From the NCBI GenBank assembly GCA_037043015.1, contig CM073321.1, forward strand, positions 30,110,101 through 30,174,100: a DNA stretch of 64,000 nucleotides. The letters run 5' to 3'. The first letter of the stretch is position 1. Every line of letters begins with the position of its first letter. The translations under genes were made by a program, and so were the position numbers. Below, in pieces: positions 48,001 to 59,582 of this stretch. A model generated the notes under the pieces. It worked only from the letters and a program-made list of their open reading frames with translations. It made no database searches and was not told the DNA's origin. This DNA is from Bryum argenteum. Taxonomy: Eukaryota; Streptophyta; Bryopsida; Bryales; Bryaceae.

Positions 48001-48453
48001 TTGCTTCCTGTGGATGTTACTCCGGAGGACGAGGATATTAAGGCATACTGCGGGCCTGCTAATGAGAGGCCTGAAGAACGATTTAACCCCTGGCGCCAGA
48101 TCGCTCCCCTTTGGTGGGTCCTCCTCCGACCTGAAGACCCAGCAGTTTGCCCTGTGTGGCTAGGTCGGGCAGTGTCCGCTGTTTGTAGAGACGAGGGTGT
48201 TCCTGAGTACGGGAAGTTTCTTATCCAGTATTGGGAGCCCCAGAACGCAGCGCGAGACATGGCAAAGAAGTACGAGAATTGTTGGTCTGCTAAGTGGGTT
48301 GTGGAGGATCATCGTCCTGAGTGGATCGACGTTGGCACCGTCTTGTATGCGTCATATTCGAAGATTAGTAACCCAAAGTCTCGTACTATTCCCAAGAAAG
48401 ACAAAGCCCGTGCCCTGGACAACTTAACAAGAGCTAACGTAGCTGACCCTTGA
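45093..48453 (+). CDS. DUF7869-family protein, putative DDE/RNase H-like element protein, intact
   Basis: Two exons, 45093-46355 and 46525-48453, with a 169-bp GT-AG intron in phase 0, encode 1,063 residues. The start is the ATG matching that of the paralogue at 59583. The layout follows DUF7869 proteins: a Cys-rich block (CCDLRCCQRFPW, residues about 270-285), KIHGIAKSTF, QHGN, FAKCTECD, then the core with LCVIHDKMDTAKTALP, LYLQLDNSAKDNKNK and GFLLVGHTHEDIDAYFS. The spaced acidic residues (DKMD, LDN, HEDID) resemble an RNase H-type DDE site, so a transposase-like role is plausible but unproven. Palindromes flank the gene, one 17 nt before the start and others from about 36 nt after the stop. 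No stops or shifts are seen, so it may be expressed. Confidence 0.8.
46356..46524 (+). other. Intron of DUF7869 gene 1, with one palindrome
   Basis: It contains a copy reading GGGGCGATCGCCCCATG at about 46400-46416, a perfect palindrome over the core GGGGCGATCGCCCC. The corresponding intron of the paralogue also holds one copy (about 60911). Confidence 0.85.
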
Positions 48454-49818
48454 CGATGGCATACCTTCGTGGGGCTCAGTAAAGTACGTCATCGGGCGAT
48501 CCCCCGATGTCAGATCTTCTTCTCAGAGCTATCCCACAATGCAGGCATTTCTTTGCGGGGTTGAGTGGCTTGTATCATCGGGCGTGGCAGAGTTACTTCT
48601 CGTTGCTGACTCATAATGGAGGCTTCTCTGTGTGGGGCTAACTGTAGTGCACCATCGGGCGATCCCCCGATGACATATACATTTCTTCTTGTTTCAATGC
48701 CTATTCCTACATCTTCTTTATATCCTGTTTTTCTGATCAGCTGACGACCTTCGGCTATAGTTTTATTTTCATATATATCAATCTGTCCTACAGATATTTT
48801 TCTGGACTTGTTTTTCCCAATCGACATTATCTAGATTATACGTCTTGTAATAGCTCAGTTCATGAGTCTTATCTGTATCAAATTCCTTTTTATAACGTTT
48901 TATTTTGAGAGTCTACCTAAATCACAATTTTATCTACACCATGACAGTTCACCCTGCTTCTTCGAATATTGTATTCACGTACTAGGTCTTACCCTTACCT
49001 CTTTCACTTTTAGAAGCCTATTGCTTAACCCTGTCTTTTTCTTTTCTACTTCTACGGTGGACAAGGTAATTTGCTTACCTCTCTTTGCTTTTTTGCCTTA
49101 ATTTCTATAATCACAAGGCTATCCGTCAGTACTTTTGGCTTGATTCATTCATGCGTGTCGATCTTTGTCAAAGTCTTTGAGGGCGTCAAATGGTCATATC
49201 ATACGAACGATATAATCTCGGGCAGGATTGGTTTATGTCCTTCTTATGATCACAAATGATAATTAGCTAAGCTACTGTTGTTTTCTGTCCCTAATGCATT
49301 GGTAGTGTTTTATTTATTACGTATTTCTCTCTTCAAGGTCCTCTCTTCTACTGTCCTTCGGGGCGTCCACCGATCACTTCTTATATTATGGAATTGCATT
49401 ATTTTAAGGCCCACTAACAATGGTTGCGCCTAATAATCCATTGTTTATGCCTTGTCCTCTTTAATTACATGAAGACTCATCATGAGCAGTCGTCTCCTTC
49501 AGTACTTCAGTCCTTATGATGGCTCCCATGATTACGCGTGCCGCCCGCCGCCGTCATCGATCCTGGAGTGGTCCTCATACTGCCTGATGTTGGAGTCGAC
49601 CTTTCTGTATATTTGGAGCTTCTCTTCCCAAATCCATGCTGCCATTTAGGATATGCTTCATTGTGTTTTTCCTCACTCCTCTGCAGTCCATCTAGAATTC
49701 TACTCTTGGTAGGCAGTTAACTTTCTAGTTCTCTTGTTCATTCCTTTCAGAAGAGGCGACAAAACTCGCACCAAAGAAGTTCCGACTTGAGTTCCTACAC
49801 TTCCTTATTTTTGAATCA
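48454..49818. other. Intergenic, palindromes at 48489 and 48653
   Basis: CATCGGGCGATCCCCCGATG occurs twice (48489-48508 and about 48653-48672), with a half copy at about 48575 and a diverged one near 49355. The rest is T-rich with no gene seen. Confidence 0.6.
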
Positions 49819-50339
49819 TGTCTTCTTCGTTTTCCACTCTTGCAAAGCGTGGCGAAAGTATAGAATCTCAGGTGATCTTCTTACTTCTGCTCTTGTTCTC
49901 TAGTTTCAAATTCTTTTTTCTGTATTCCTTGCACACTCACTCTCGCTGTCTTATATCAGATTGATGACCGTCAACTAAGCTGATTGATTTGTTTCGGTGT
50001 TTGTAGATGGATCCGTCGTTCGTCGCTACATTCGCAGATTTCATTCTGCAGTCTATCCATACAGACTGTGTGTGGGATCCGGAGTTTCAGTTCAACCTGG
50101 ACTTCGAGTCCTTGCAACTCATCGTCGACCTCACTAGAACATGCTCACTTTTCAGAACGTACCTTCACACCCGTGTCGAGTATTTTGCTCTGAAATTAGC
50201 CGTTTATTATGCAGCAATATCGCAAGTTCCATATTGGGTTTCTCCAGCTCAACAAGTCGTCTTCCACGTGCGGACGATATGGTCTGACTTCAAGAAGTTG
50301 CAGTGTGGTCCTCAAGCTGCCTTCTATCAAAGTGTCTAA
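49819..50339 (+). CDS. Small two-exon ORF of unknown function
   Basis: ATG near 49819 opens a short exon (MSSSFSTLAKRGESIESQ) ending at a CAG|GTGATC donor near 49871. An acceptor (TTTGTAG) precedes 50007, where the frame continues for 110 residues (MDPSFVATFADF ... YQSV) to TAA at 50337-50339. The protein is about 128 residues, without a recognised domain. It may be the first part of the low-complexity gene that starts near 51.9 kb, or an independent small gene. The 50007 ATG is also a possible start. Confidence 0.4.
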
Positions 50340-51827
50340 GTTCACAAGCCATTAGCTGAAATGAGCCCTAAAGAGCTCATGTCGCTCCATGAAGTATTAC
50401 AACGATCAGTATAATGAATTTCATTTCCGTTTGTATAGATAGCTTAAAAGTAGCTATCAAAGTTTGTCTTTTGTCCAGTGCCCAAACTGTTTCATGGATG
50501 TTGGTTTCTGTAATTTTCATATGCATACTTAGTACCGCTCAATCCATTCGTATTACGTATTCACCGTGAAATCCACCGTATTTTAGTACAATGAATGACG
50601 ATAACTTCATGCTCTGCAATCTCACTTATACATAGGGGGATCCACCCATATGTAATTGTGCACCAGTCTGTTTCGTTCTTGTGAATTTCTTATGTTTTCC
50701 TAACTCTATTATACTATACTGCATCGGTAGATCCCCCCATGTCAACTGTAGACTACGTTCGCTTTTGTGACCGCAATTGCTTTCTGTCAGATGATGCGAT
50801 TTGCTCAAGGCGATTGGATGGTTCCAATCCTTAAAGATTAAAATGACACTTGCCATGGGGCAATCGCCCGATGTCATGTACTCCAACTTTGTATTTTTTT
50901 TCCTTTCGTACTGCTTATCTTTTGTACTAGTTTTCTGTCGCCTAGAATATGGCCTTTTCTTTCTACCCCACTCATGCAGTTCATGTATTATAGCTAGCTG
51001 TGTTTGCCCCCCAGCTTTTGGTTTGTTCCCCCATTTTGTAAATATTACGTAATGATGCCAATTTCCTTATCTATGTCGGGGGATCGACCCATGTGTATCA
51101 GGTTTAATGGTCATTTCTTGTTTTCCTTCTCTAATTGCCTTTCTTTTCTTTTATTATGCACTTCATTTTGTGCAGAAGATCGGTGTTTCTTGCTTCGCGA
51201 AATAGGTACTCGTAGTTCTGTATCTTGTCGATGTTACGCTTATTCTTCTCAGAACCCACCGCTGCTATGGATTTGGTGCCTTACTCTTTCGTCTTCATAA
51301 TGTCGTAACTTTATTTCTCCCACTTTGCTATGTGCACAATACAAGTCTTAATTTTTCAAGTCTTCTTCTTAAGACTATCCACTACTGTAATTTACTCCTC
51401 CAACCACAATTACAGATCGGTGGATATCTCGATCTATCCCATCATTTTTTTCTTTCTCTTCTTAACCAATCCAATTCCTCACTGAATTACTTCCTAAATT
51501 TACGACCTCAGTGCCTCAGGCTTCCTCACTACCATTGCATCGGGTGATCCATCCATTCCTGCCAGTTTTGGTGCTACTTAAATATGGATTGGGGATAGTC
51601 CATATATACTTAAATAGTGCATAACAAGCATAATCTAATGAAATGTATCATGAGTTGCACCATTTTTAGTACTAAGTATTAAGTACTCTTTAGTACTTAG
51701 CAACATCGAGCGATCACCCCATCTACTTACAAGCATCGGGCGATCGCCCCATCCACTTACCAGCATCAGGCGATCGCCTCATGCTCCCATCTTCTTAGCA
51801 GCATCGGGCGATCGCCCCATCTAATAC
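50340..51827. repeat. Intergenic with about ten palindrome copies
   Basis: Diverged copies lie near 50632, 50722, 50855, 51077 and 51539, followed by four closely spaced copies at about 51704, 51733, 51763 and 51802 (CATCGGGCGATCGCCCCATC type), 29-39 bp apart, just before the next gene. No coding signal is seen between them. Confidence 0.75.
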
Positions 51828-51923
51828 GTGCTCTCTGCGGGTAAAAGGGAGAGGGTTGACTATAGGGACTTCCTCCACGATGACTGTCCCTACGACACGA
51901 AGAAGAACTCATCGTCTGATGAA

Positions 51924-53821
51924 ATGGATGACCTCAGCCTCGTAATAAGGGCTTCATTTGAGGGAAGCCAACCATCATCTTCTGCAGCTGAGCCGCAGTC
52001 CGACCTGGGAGCTGAAAGTACGCGATCGCCTCAAACTCAGGCCCCAGATAGTACTTCAAACTCCTCAGAGGAGAAAAAAAGTGATGAGCCTTCCACCGAC
52101 TCCGACGGTGACGATTCCGATGACTCGGACTATCGATCGGGTTATCAGGCGGGGGGCCAAGAGGTCATGCTATCCCCGCAAGCAACGCCCACAGCACCAT
52201 CAACACAGGCAACATCCGAAGCACCATCAGCGGAGCCATCTCCAACAGCACCATCAGCGGGGGCATCGCCAACAGCACCATCACCGGAGGCAATGGAGAC
52301 ATCTCCTCCTAGGTCCAATCCGATGGGTGATGAGCACCAGGTGCAGGGGCCAGATGCCGAGACCCGACGCCCTGGTAAGGAGCCTATGCCAGAGATCCCG
52401 TCGAGGCTCGTCGCGACAACGACAATGCCTGTGCAATCATCTGCGGATGTTGTCGTCGGATCATCGGGCAACCCCGAGTCCCGGAGGCCATTGAAACGTC
52501 GGCTCGATCTCGCAGCTGAGACCACAACTCCGAGTCAGCCATTGGATGGGGCATCTTGCGCCATGCCCTCTTCTACTGTTGCACCTGCGGAGGACACAAC
52601 TCCTCAGAGTAAAGTCGTTAACAGACGAGGGAGGCCGATCTATGCACTCGTGGCGCCCACTCACGTGTACATCGATCTGAGTGACGAGGAAGGCACCGAT
52701 CCGTCGGATGAATTCTATGTCGTCGATGTCCCAGCTCCCGAAGGCAAAACCATCGAGCTCCCATCGTCGACACCTTCGAGCTCCCGTCGTCGAAACCGGC
52801 CACTTGATGATGCCGAGCTGGCTGCTCTTGCTGCTGACACGGAGGTAAAGAAAGAGAAGGTTGTTGTGGTGTGCAACCCCTCTACTGACCCAATGGCGAA
52901 TGCAGAAGGAGTTGCGCCTCCTCCAGGTGCTCCGGGTTTGAAGGTTGAAGAGCACTACGGGGAGTACAGGAGGAGGTTAGCGGAGGAAGCGAGACTGGCA
53001 GAAGAGAAGGCCAAAAAGGAAGCTGAGGACGCAAGAAAGCTCGCTGAACATAACGTCGTCATGGGGTGGCTGAGGAGTGGGACGCCGATGCCAGCCCACG
53101 TTGCTGCAATAATTGCGGGCGAACATCCGGATCTTCCATCCACCTCGGACACCCCGAGTTCCGAGCCTGGTGCGCATTATCCCCGGGCCGGGGATACCTC
53201 TGCCACCACCACAGCTGCTGTACCTAGCAGCGAGGTGGGGCCCTTACCGCTGCCCTTGGGCACTGCCTCTCTAGATTATTCCCGGGCCGGGGATAATACT
53301 GCCACCACCACAGCTGCTGTACCTTGCAGCGAGGTGGAGTCCTTGACGCTGCCCTCGGGCACTGCCTCTCCAGATTATCCCCGGGCCGGAGATAATCTTG
53401 CAGCGATCGGCTCCGACTCCCAGTGTCAGCCATCTGCACCTAAGAGAGATCCTGAGCATGTCGCTTCTGGATCTCTCGCTGTTGCCGACCAGCGCGATGT
53501 CGTTGCTGCCTCTCAGGCTTCTGCTGACCAGCTCGATAAGTCTGGAGATTATCCCCGGCCCGGGGATAATCCAGACTCTTCTGTTGAGGTGTCCCCTCCC
53601 GATGACTATTCTTCGAGCCCGAAGGTCGCTAATCAACCGCCAGAGCCACATGATAACGTAAGTACTTTCAACCTCCCACCCACGACTGCAATAAGTCGTC
53701 ATCGTCACAACCGTCATTATTTTGTTTGTCTTGGTCTGAACCTAAACCGATTCGCTTGCCTCAACTTCGCTTATTCGTCTATTTTCTCCTGCAGGAGATC
53801 GACGACCCTTACTCGTTATGA
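51924..53821 (+). CDS. Low-complexity acidic Ser/Thr/Pro-rich protein
   Basis: The frame is open from before 51828; the first clear ATG is 51924 (MDDLSLVIRASF). Exon 1 runs to 53657 (donor GTAAGT) and a short exon 53795-53821 ends EIDDPYSL then TGA. The protein has about 586 residues. It contains PTAPS-type repeats (52180-52290), acidic clusters (DGDDSDDSDYRSG), a charged helix (about 52960-53050, EEARLAEEKAKKEAEDARKL) and, near its end, repeats carrying YPRAGD peptides from a second palindrome family. No enzyme domain is recognised. The FCP1-like unit starts about 200 bp downstream in the same direction, so the two may once have formed one gene. Disorder suggests a scaffold or regulator, but that is a guess. 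Confidence 0.5.
53178..53575. repeat. ~97-bp tandem repeat with second palindrome family
   Basis: Two full units and a partial third (about 53178, 53275, 53372) each begin ATTATCCCCGGGCCGGGGAT and continue with CCACCACCACAGCTGCTGTACC. A further copy of the palindrome, with CCGGCCCGGG order, is at about 53548-53570. In the coding frame each palindrome reads YPRAGD or YPRPGDN. Related copies outside the gene lie near 55268, 55424 and 56473. Confidence 0.85.
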
Positions 53822-54021
53822 TATTTCTGGAGTTGTCAACGTTTGCTGTGGCGCGTCATGTATTATAGACTTTTGGTAGTATTAGTTCCTAGCGTAGTGT
53901 TTCGGTCAAAATTGACAAACACATCCCTTGTACATGGTTGATGTAAATAAACTTATTTTTTATACCAATGTTTTTGCCTTCAAATTGGAGTGTGATTTGA
54001 TTTCCCTAATGTCTTTCTCAG

Positions 54022-56329
54022 TTCACCTCTGGGGATTCATTCTGCGCCCACGGGCCGTGAGATTGCTTCAGAATCCGATCGATCTGGCCCCAATGCCACG
54101 GATGCAATGCATGCCGTCATTGTGGATTTGCTCAGATCGCAGTGTCTCTGCTTTCAATCAGGTATCCTCAACATTATCGTTTCCTTTTATGCCAGGTAGA
54201 ATTGATTTCTCAATTTGAGTGTGTCCCGCGGCTGAGGTCTGCACTCGGGCAGACGGCGCCGCCTCGATGGTTGAATGTCGTCCTCGACATCAATGGGATC
54301 CTTTGTCACTGTGTGCATCTGCCATCGCTCGGGAGGAATTCTCCCATGTGCTCTCCTAGGGACCGGCTCTACGTGCCGGACATCCCAGCGAAGGTGCCCC
54401 CAAAGGCGGTCTTCTGACGCCCGGGAGTGAGAAATTTCTTGGAGACCATGTCCGCCCATGTTGCGAGGGTTGTGATATGGAGTTCGATCAAGAAGTCCAC
54501 TGTTGAGGCCGTCATCGACTACCTCTTCAGTGGACTTCCTAAGCCTTTTGAGATCTTCGGACAAGAGTCTTGTGGATTGGTTGAGGTTAGCAGAGGTGTC
54601 TATTTGTCGTACCCAACCAATGCTCAGAAGAGGATATTTTTGAAAACATTGTACTCTGCGGTGTTCCCGCTTAGTAACGGTGCTGTTGTGTTTGGGTTGG
54701 ATAACACTCTCCTCATTGACGATAGTTCTAGGAAGAATATTTGCAACCACACCGGAAATGCCATTTTCCTCCAGCCTTGGGCAAAATCTAGCCGGGAGGA
54801 CAATACTCTGTCCGCCGTGCTTACTCCATGGCTACTCGCTCTTCTCGCCACTTGCAGGCCTGGGAATCTTTGGTCCTATGTAGACAATCATAGGATTGGT
54901 ATTCCGCCTCTCAATAAGTATAGCAATTTAGGGAGGTTTATTTTAGATGGTACGGCGCAGTCGCATAGGAACTTAGGGCGTACTTACGAAACTCCTTCAT
55001 TTCCTAAGTCATTGTCTAGATGACGGTTAGGGCGCTCTGTATTCCTTTTTGAGGACCTAGTAGATAAATATGTAAATGGGTTGCTATTGTATGAATAACG
55101 TTGGTTTAAATAAAGAAGCCGATTATTTTATCATCCTTTATGTACCACATCGCAATGTGATCAATTTCTATTACGTCATTTGTGGATGCTTGTTCACTTA
55201 GGATTGATGCTGATGATTGTTTCTGCTGTATGACTCTTTCTTTGTTGTTAGTTAGGACGTCATTTTTGCCCGGCCCGGGGATAATCTTTGGAAGTATCAG
55301 CTTGTATGCATTCAGTCTTCTGTTCTCTTTATGTCGAATTTGATTTCACTGGTTGTTTTCTTCTTATGTACTTGTATGCTTTTTGCTTCTGAACATGACG
55401 TCAGTTCTCCCCGGCTTCAGTTATCCCCGCTTCGTGGATAACTCTTCCATGTTTCTTGCGTCCATCTTTCTTGACCGACTCCTTGCATTTCTGGGTTTGT
55501 TCTACAGGTCAAGGCGCCTTCCACCCTCGATGAGTCCAGTGAAGAGGATGATGTCTCCAACCAAACCTCCGTCCCAGAATGTTCTGTTTCACTCTCAGCA
55601 AGTGTTGCCGCCTCTCTCGCGTCGAGGCATTTTGATATGTTCACGGCTACGGACGCAGCATCCGCAACGATGGATTTTACAAGAGATAGTGTTGATGACA
55701 ATGTTGTTGACAGTCCGCCGAGTCGTGGTCCTGTTCGAACTCCGGTTTGCTCTCCGTCTCCCCTGAAGCGGCTTCGTACATCACCATCGCGGAGGCGCTC
55801 TATGTCGCCCGATGCTCTAAATTCGAAAACACCTCAGAGGCAGCTCTACTCCGGTGTGGGTGCTATGGACGTTCCTTTGTGAGATTCAATTGTTCCTCCT
55901 TCCACCATCAACGTGGGTGGGACATCCAATACATCACAACCCGCGATCCAAGTCAACAATTACAACAGTAGCAGGGCAACAAGATCCCTCGGCGATGCCC
56001 CGCGACAACTGCGTTCAAAGGGGGAATTCTTGCCTCTTGCAATGCCACTAACATCGCGCCTCCCACCATCAAGGCGAGCTTCTTGCACACCCCGGCCGTA
56101 TCCTGCGCATGGGGAATCGGCAGCTCCTTCATCCTCTCGTCCTTCGCGTTCTCTTGACTCCCTTCGTAGGCGTGATGGGGAATGTTTTGACACCTGGTTT
56201 GCCCGTCGGAGTGAGACTTTGGGTACAAATTGCCTGCCAAACTCTCGTCGCAATGATCTTATTCGCGCGCTTATGAAGCAGCACGAGGCCGAAGCCAAGC
56301 TGAATGGCTCTAAGTCTAAAGAGACCTAG
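54022..56329 (+). pseudogene. FCP1/NIF-like gene with two in-frame TGA codons
   Basis: A likely first exon is 54022-54161 (donor CAG|GTATCC). The FCP1 unit follows from about 54197 to TGA 55021-55023: NVVLDINGILCHC, RPGVRNFLE, ARVVIWSSIKK, NTLLIDDSSRKN and AIFLQPW. It is interrupted only by TGA at 54415-54417, just before RPGV. After an intron the tail (about 55508-56329) is Ser/Arg-rich and read through to TAG at 56327-56329 except for TGA at 55880-55882. Both stops could come from CGA (Arg) by C-to-T change. The active-site motif is DxN as in the gene at 24.6-38.7 kb. Either a recent pseudogene or a gene using only part of this frame. Confidence 0.6.
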
Positions 56330-57055
56330 CCTTTATGTTCCTCCTTTCTATTCTTCCTCCTCCAAAATGATATCCTTTATCAGCGGAATATATTTAACAT
56401 ATAGTGTTTCGCATTTTGGTGGAACCTAGTACATTTAAGATATCACCACTTACCTAGTTGTGCTTATTGAGGATTATCCCCTTCCTTGACTATGCATTTA
56501 TAGCTCTGATGTGATTAGTATATTCCTCGTATATTCCTCGTATACTCTACAAACATTCTTCTAATTACTCTTTCTTTAGTATTATTAATTAAAGGCACAA
56601 CATTTAATGCCTCTACATTCATTCTCTTATTTCATTCTTTCACGATATACCAATGTCAAAATATAGTGTACACTTGTACAATTGTACGTATTCTTCATAC
56701 TTCAATACAGCCTTTACCATGTCTTCCAACTATGATCTCACTTGAATCAATTGTGACTTCTCATGGGAATTAATGTGAACATGGTTCCTATTTGATTCTT
56801 TACTATGTATTGTTCAATGTCTATTTTTAGAAATACTAAGTTGCCGAATCGATCTCTAATTCCTTCTATTTATAATACGATCTCGTTTTCAAGCCTTTTG
56901 CTTTGTAATTGGACCCTTCAAATCATTCTTTTTGCTGTGAATTTAAATTTCTTCATTTGAAATACTTCAACAACTTTTTCCTTAGCCCCCTTGCGTGTGT
57001 GTTTTTCAACATCTCAATATGTCCATTTTGTCTCAAAATAACGAATATCCCCGTG
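56330..57055. other. Intergenic, AT-rich, no gene seen
   Basis: A partial second-family palindrome (GGATTATCCCC) lies near 56472. Otherwise nothing recognisable. Confidence 0.5.
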
Positions 57056-57735
57056 TACTAGTCGTGCAGTATTTATCTAGTAACTCCTATTAATCATGCA
57101 GTATATACCTGGTAACTCGTATATACCATGCAGTATTAACCTAGTAACTCGTACTAGTCATGCAGTATTTACCTAGTACCTCGTATTAATCATGCAGTAT
57201 ATACCTGGTAACTCGTATTAATCATGCAGTATATACCTAATAACTCGTATATACCATGCAGTATTGACCTAGTAACTCGTACTAGTCATGCAGTATTTAC
57301 CTAGTAACTCGTATTAATCATGCCGTATGCCACTATTTACCTAGTAACTCGTATTAATCATGCATTATGTGTCTGGTAACTCGTATATATCATGCAGTAT
57401 TTACCCAGTAACTCATATTGATCATGCAGTATTTACCTAGTAGTTCATATTAGTCATAATGTATAACCAATCGAAAACATTAGGCTAGGATTCATGACAA
57501 TACTCTGATATATTTTTGTACGGATTGCAAGCGTTGTGAGCAAATTGGTATTTGCAACTTGTAGATTCTATTTTTATTGTGTACCTCGTTTTAAATATGC
57601 AGGATTTACGTAATAACTCGTACTAGTTAGCAGTATTCACCTAGTAACTCGTATTAATCATGGAGTATTTACCTAGTAACTCGTATTAATCATGCAATAT
57701 TATCTTGTAACTCGTATTTGTTATGTTGTATAACG
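57056..57735. repeat. ~32-33-bp minisatellite with mixed unit types
   Basis: About 12 units up to 57460 and three or four more from about 57590 share CATGCAGTATTTACCTAGTAACTCGTA. They differ in the last bases (TTAAT, TATAC, CTAGT), and the order TATAC, CTAGT, TTAAT recurs, hinting at a three-unit higher-order repeat of about 97 bp. The gap at 57460-57590 contains unrelated AT-rich sequence, part of which recurs near 57720-57790. Confidence 0.9.
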
Positions 57736-58379
57736 AATTGGAAACATTATGCCATGATTCTTGACAATACTCTTATATATTTTTGTACGTAAATATTTGT
57801 TTTATTAAGTAACCATTGAATCCATAATTTTAGGTGGAATTTCGAAGCATAAATGGTATTTGCAAAAATTCATTTTTAAGTTCTCAACGTTTGATTTTCA
57901 TGCAATCTAATTGTGGTAAAGTACAGGCTGATCAATCATTTTTCTGCACACAACGAGATTGCTTAGAGAAAGTTCGATCGTTAGATTTGTTTCTTGACAT
58001 ACTTAGCTACATGAATTACTTCATAGAATGGACGTTAGAGCATTTCCCGCGGCCCATTTGAGAGTCTTCCTCCTCCTCAGAATTCCCCTTGGAGAGGAGG
58101 CTACTACCTAGCTGCAATGAATTTGAGGAGTTGACATATGAGTCATTGTACTAGACGTACTCGTGCATGACACTCATGAACTGAACCGAAGTGCATTTGA
58201 TTGCGACCGCCATGTTTTGTAATTATGGTTTTCTAATTTATCTCTCAATGTCCTAGCCAATAACAACGGCTCCCTCCTTTTCTAAAGACCTCCTCTCTCC
58301 CGCTAGAATTCGCATCACTCTTTCAAAACTTCAGCTTGTCTTCTTCATGCAATTCAGTTTCTGAATCAAGTTTCTAGTG
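57736..58379. other. Intergenic, no gene seen
   Basis: A short open frame at 57834-58061 (75 residues) has no recognisable domain. Confidence 0.4.
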
Positions 58380-58725
58380 ATAGTCGCTCTTACATTTTGC
58401 CGCCATCGAGGTGATAGTCGCAATCGTCGTCGTTTGCTCGTGCTGCTCGTGTTGGAGTTGCTCCTCCTGCTCGTCGTGGTGTTGCTCTTGCTGCTCGTGT
58501 TGGTGTTGCTCCTGCTACTTGTGTTGGCACTGCCGCTCTTGCTGCTATTGGTGCTCTTCCTACTGTTGTTGCGCTTTCTGCGCTTGCTACTCGTGTTATT
58601 GTTCTTCACGGTGCTACTCGTGCTCTTCTTCCTCACGGTGCTGCTGGACGTTAGTTCCTCTTCCTCCTCGCCTCCTGCTACTTCTGCAATCGTTGCTGGT
58701 CCTATTGTTGCCGCTGAGTTTTGAC
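58380..58725 (+). repeat. Degenerate GCTCGTGTTG-type repeat, possibly coding an Ala/Val-rich stretch
   Basis: Imperfect short repeats of GCTCGTGTTGGTGTTGCTCC type run from about 58430 to 58640. All three + frames are long: one Leu/Val-rich, one Cys/Ser-rich, one Ala-rich (FARAARVGVAPPARRG... to TAG near 58650). Without splice or homology evidence none can be called a gene. The Ala-rich frame has the most natural composition for a repeat-expanded protein segment. Confidence 0.4.
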
Positions 58726-59566
58726 ATTCTTATACAGGAAGGTAAGAATCACTCATTGATCCCATTAAATCGGTTTCAAATTCTTGAATAATGCAGTGAA
58801 ATCAACGGTGTTCTAGCCGCGCCGCTCAATGAATTTGATAGCTTCCTACCGTATTGCAGAGTTCTGGACTTTGAGCGCTAGTAGTAGTCCAATTGTATTC
58901 AACTGATTATAGGCCTCCTAATCCAACAGCCTCAACGATCATGGTAGGATTTATCGATTTATAATACATCCTCCTCAGTATGGAAATAGTCAATCAACAA
59001 CAAATTGTAATGCTCCTCCATGTTTTCATAGATAAAGTGTTCGCAACGTCAACACTAGAGAGGGGTGATGACGTGTACTTGTACGGATCCGTACTAGAGT
59101 ACACGTCATCGGGCGATCGCCCGATAGTAATTCTGTAAGTACTGAAGAAACAGAACATTATGAGAAAGCCTGTAAGGCATGGGGCGGTCGCCCCATGCAA
59201 TGTCCTCGTCTTTAGAAACTCTGAATTCGCATGGGGCGATCGCCTGATGAAGTAATCGAAGTGAAATAAACTTAAGATAATACCTTGCAGACTACTGAAA
59301 CAATGGAGGCTTATAATTGTGTATATTCAAACTAAGACATCGTGCGACCCGTCTATTTAATACGTGCAGGAAGAGAAGGTCGGAAAACTTGAACATCGCG
59401 CGACCCCCCAATGCTTGTATGAATTAAAGCTTGGGGCCTAGGATTGGGCGATCGCCCCATGAACGCCTCAGTTTACTGAGGCACCTGAAGTTCCGGGCGT
59501 TCCGACGGTTCTGACTTCTTCGTCGTGGTTCCGAGTTGCAATAGCACATCGAGCGATCGCCCGATA
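58726..59566. repeat. Intergenic with palindrome cluster before DUF7869 pseudogene
   Basis: Copies include CATCGGGCGATCGCCCGATA near 59108 (almost the perfect consensus), CATGGGGCGGTCGCCCCATG near 59178 (one central mismatch from perfect symmetry), then about 59231, 59339, 59395, 59442 and 59547-59566. The last ends 16 nt before the ATG at 59583, closely matching its place in the other DUF7869 gene. Confidence 0.85.
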
Positions 59567-59582
59567 AGTTGAGTCCCAAAAT

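Noticed and set aside
58377-58724. Leucine-rich membrane protein
   Set aside because: All three frames over the short repeat are open; the Leu frame is just one reading of it.
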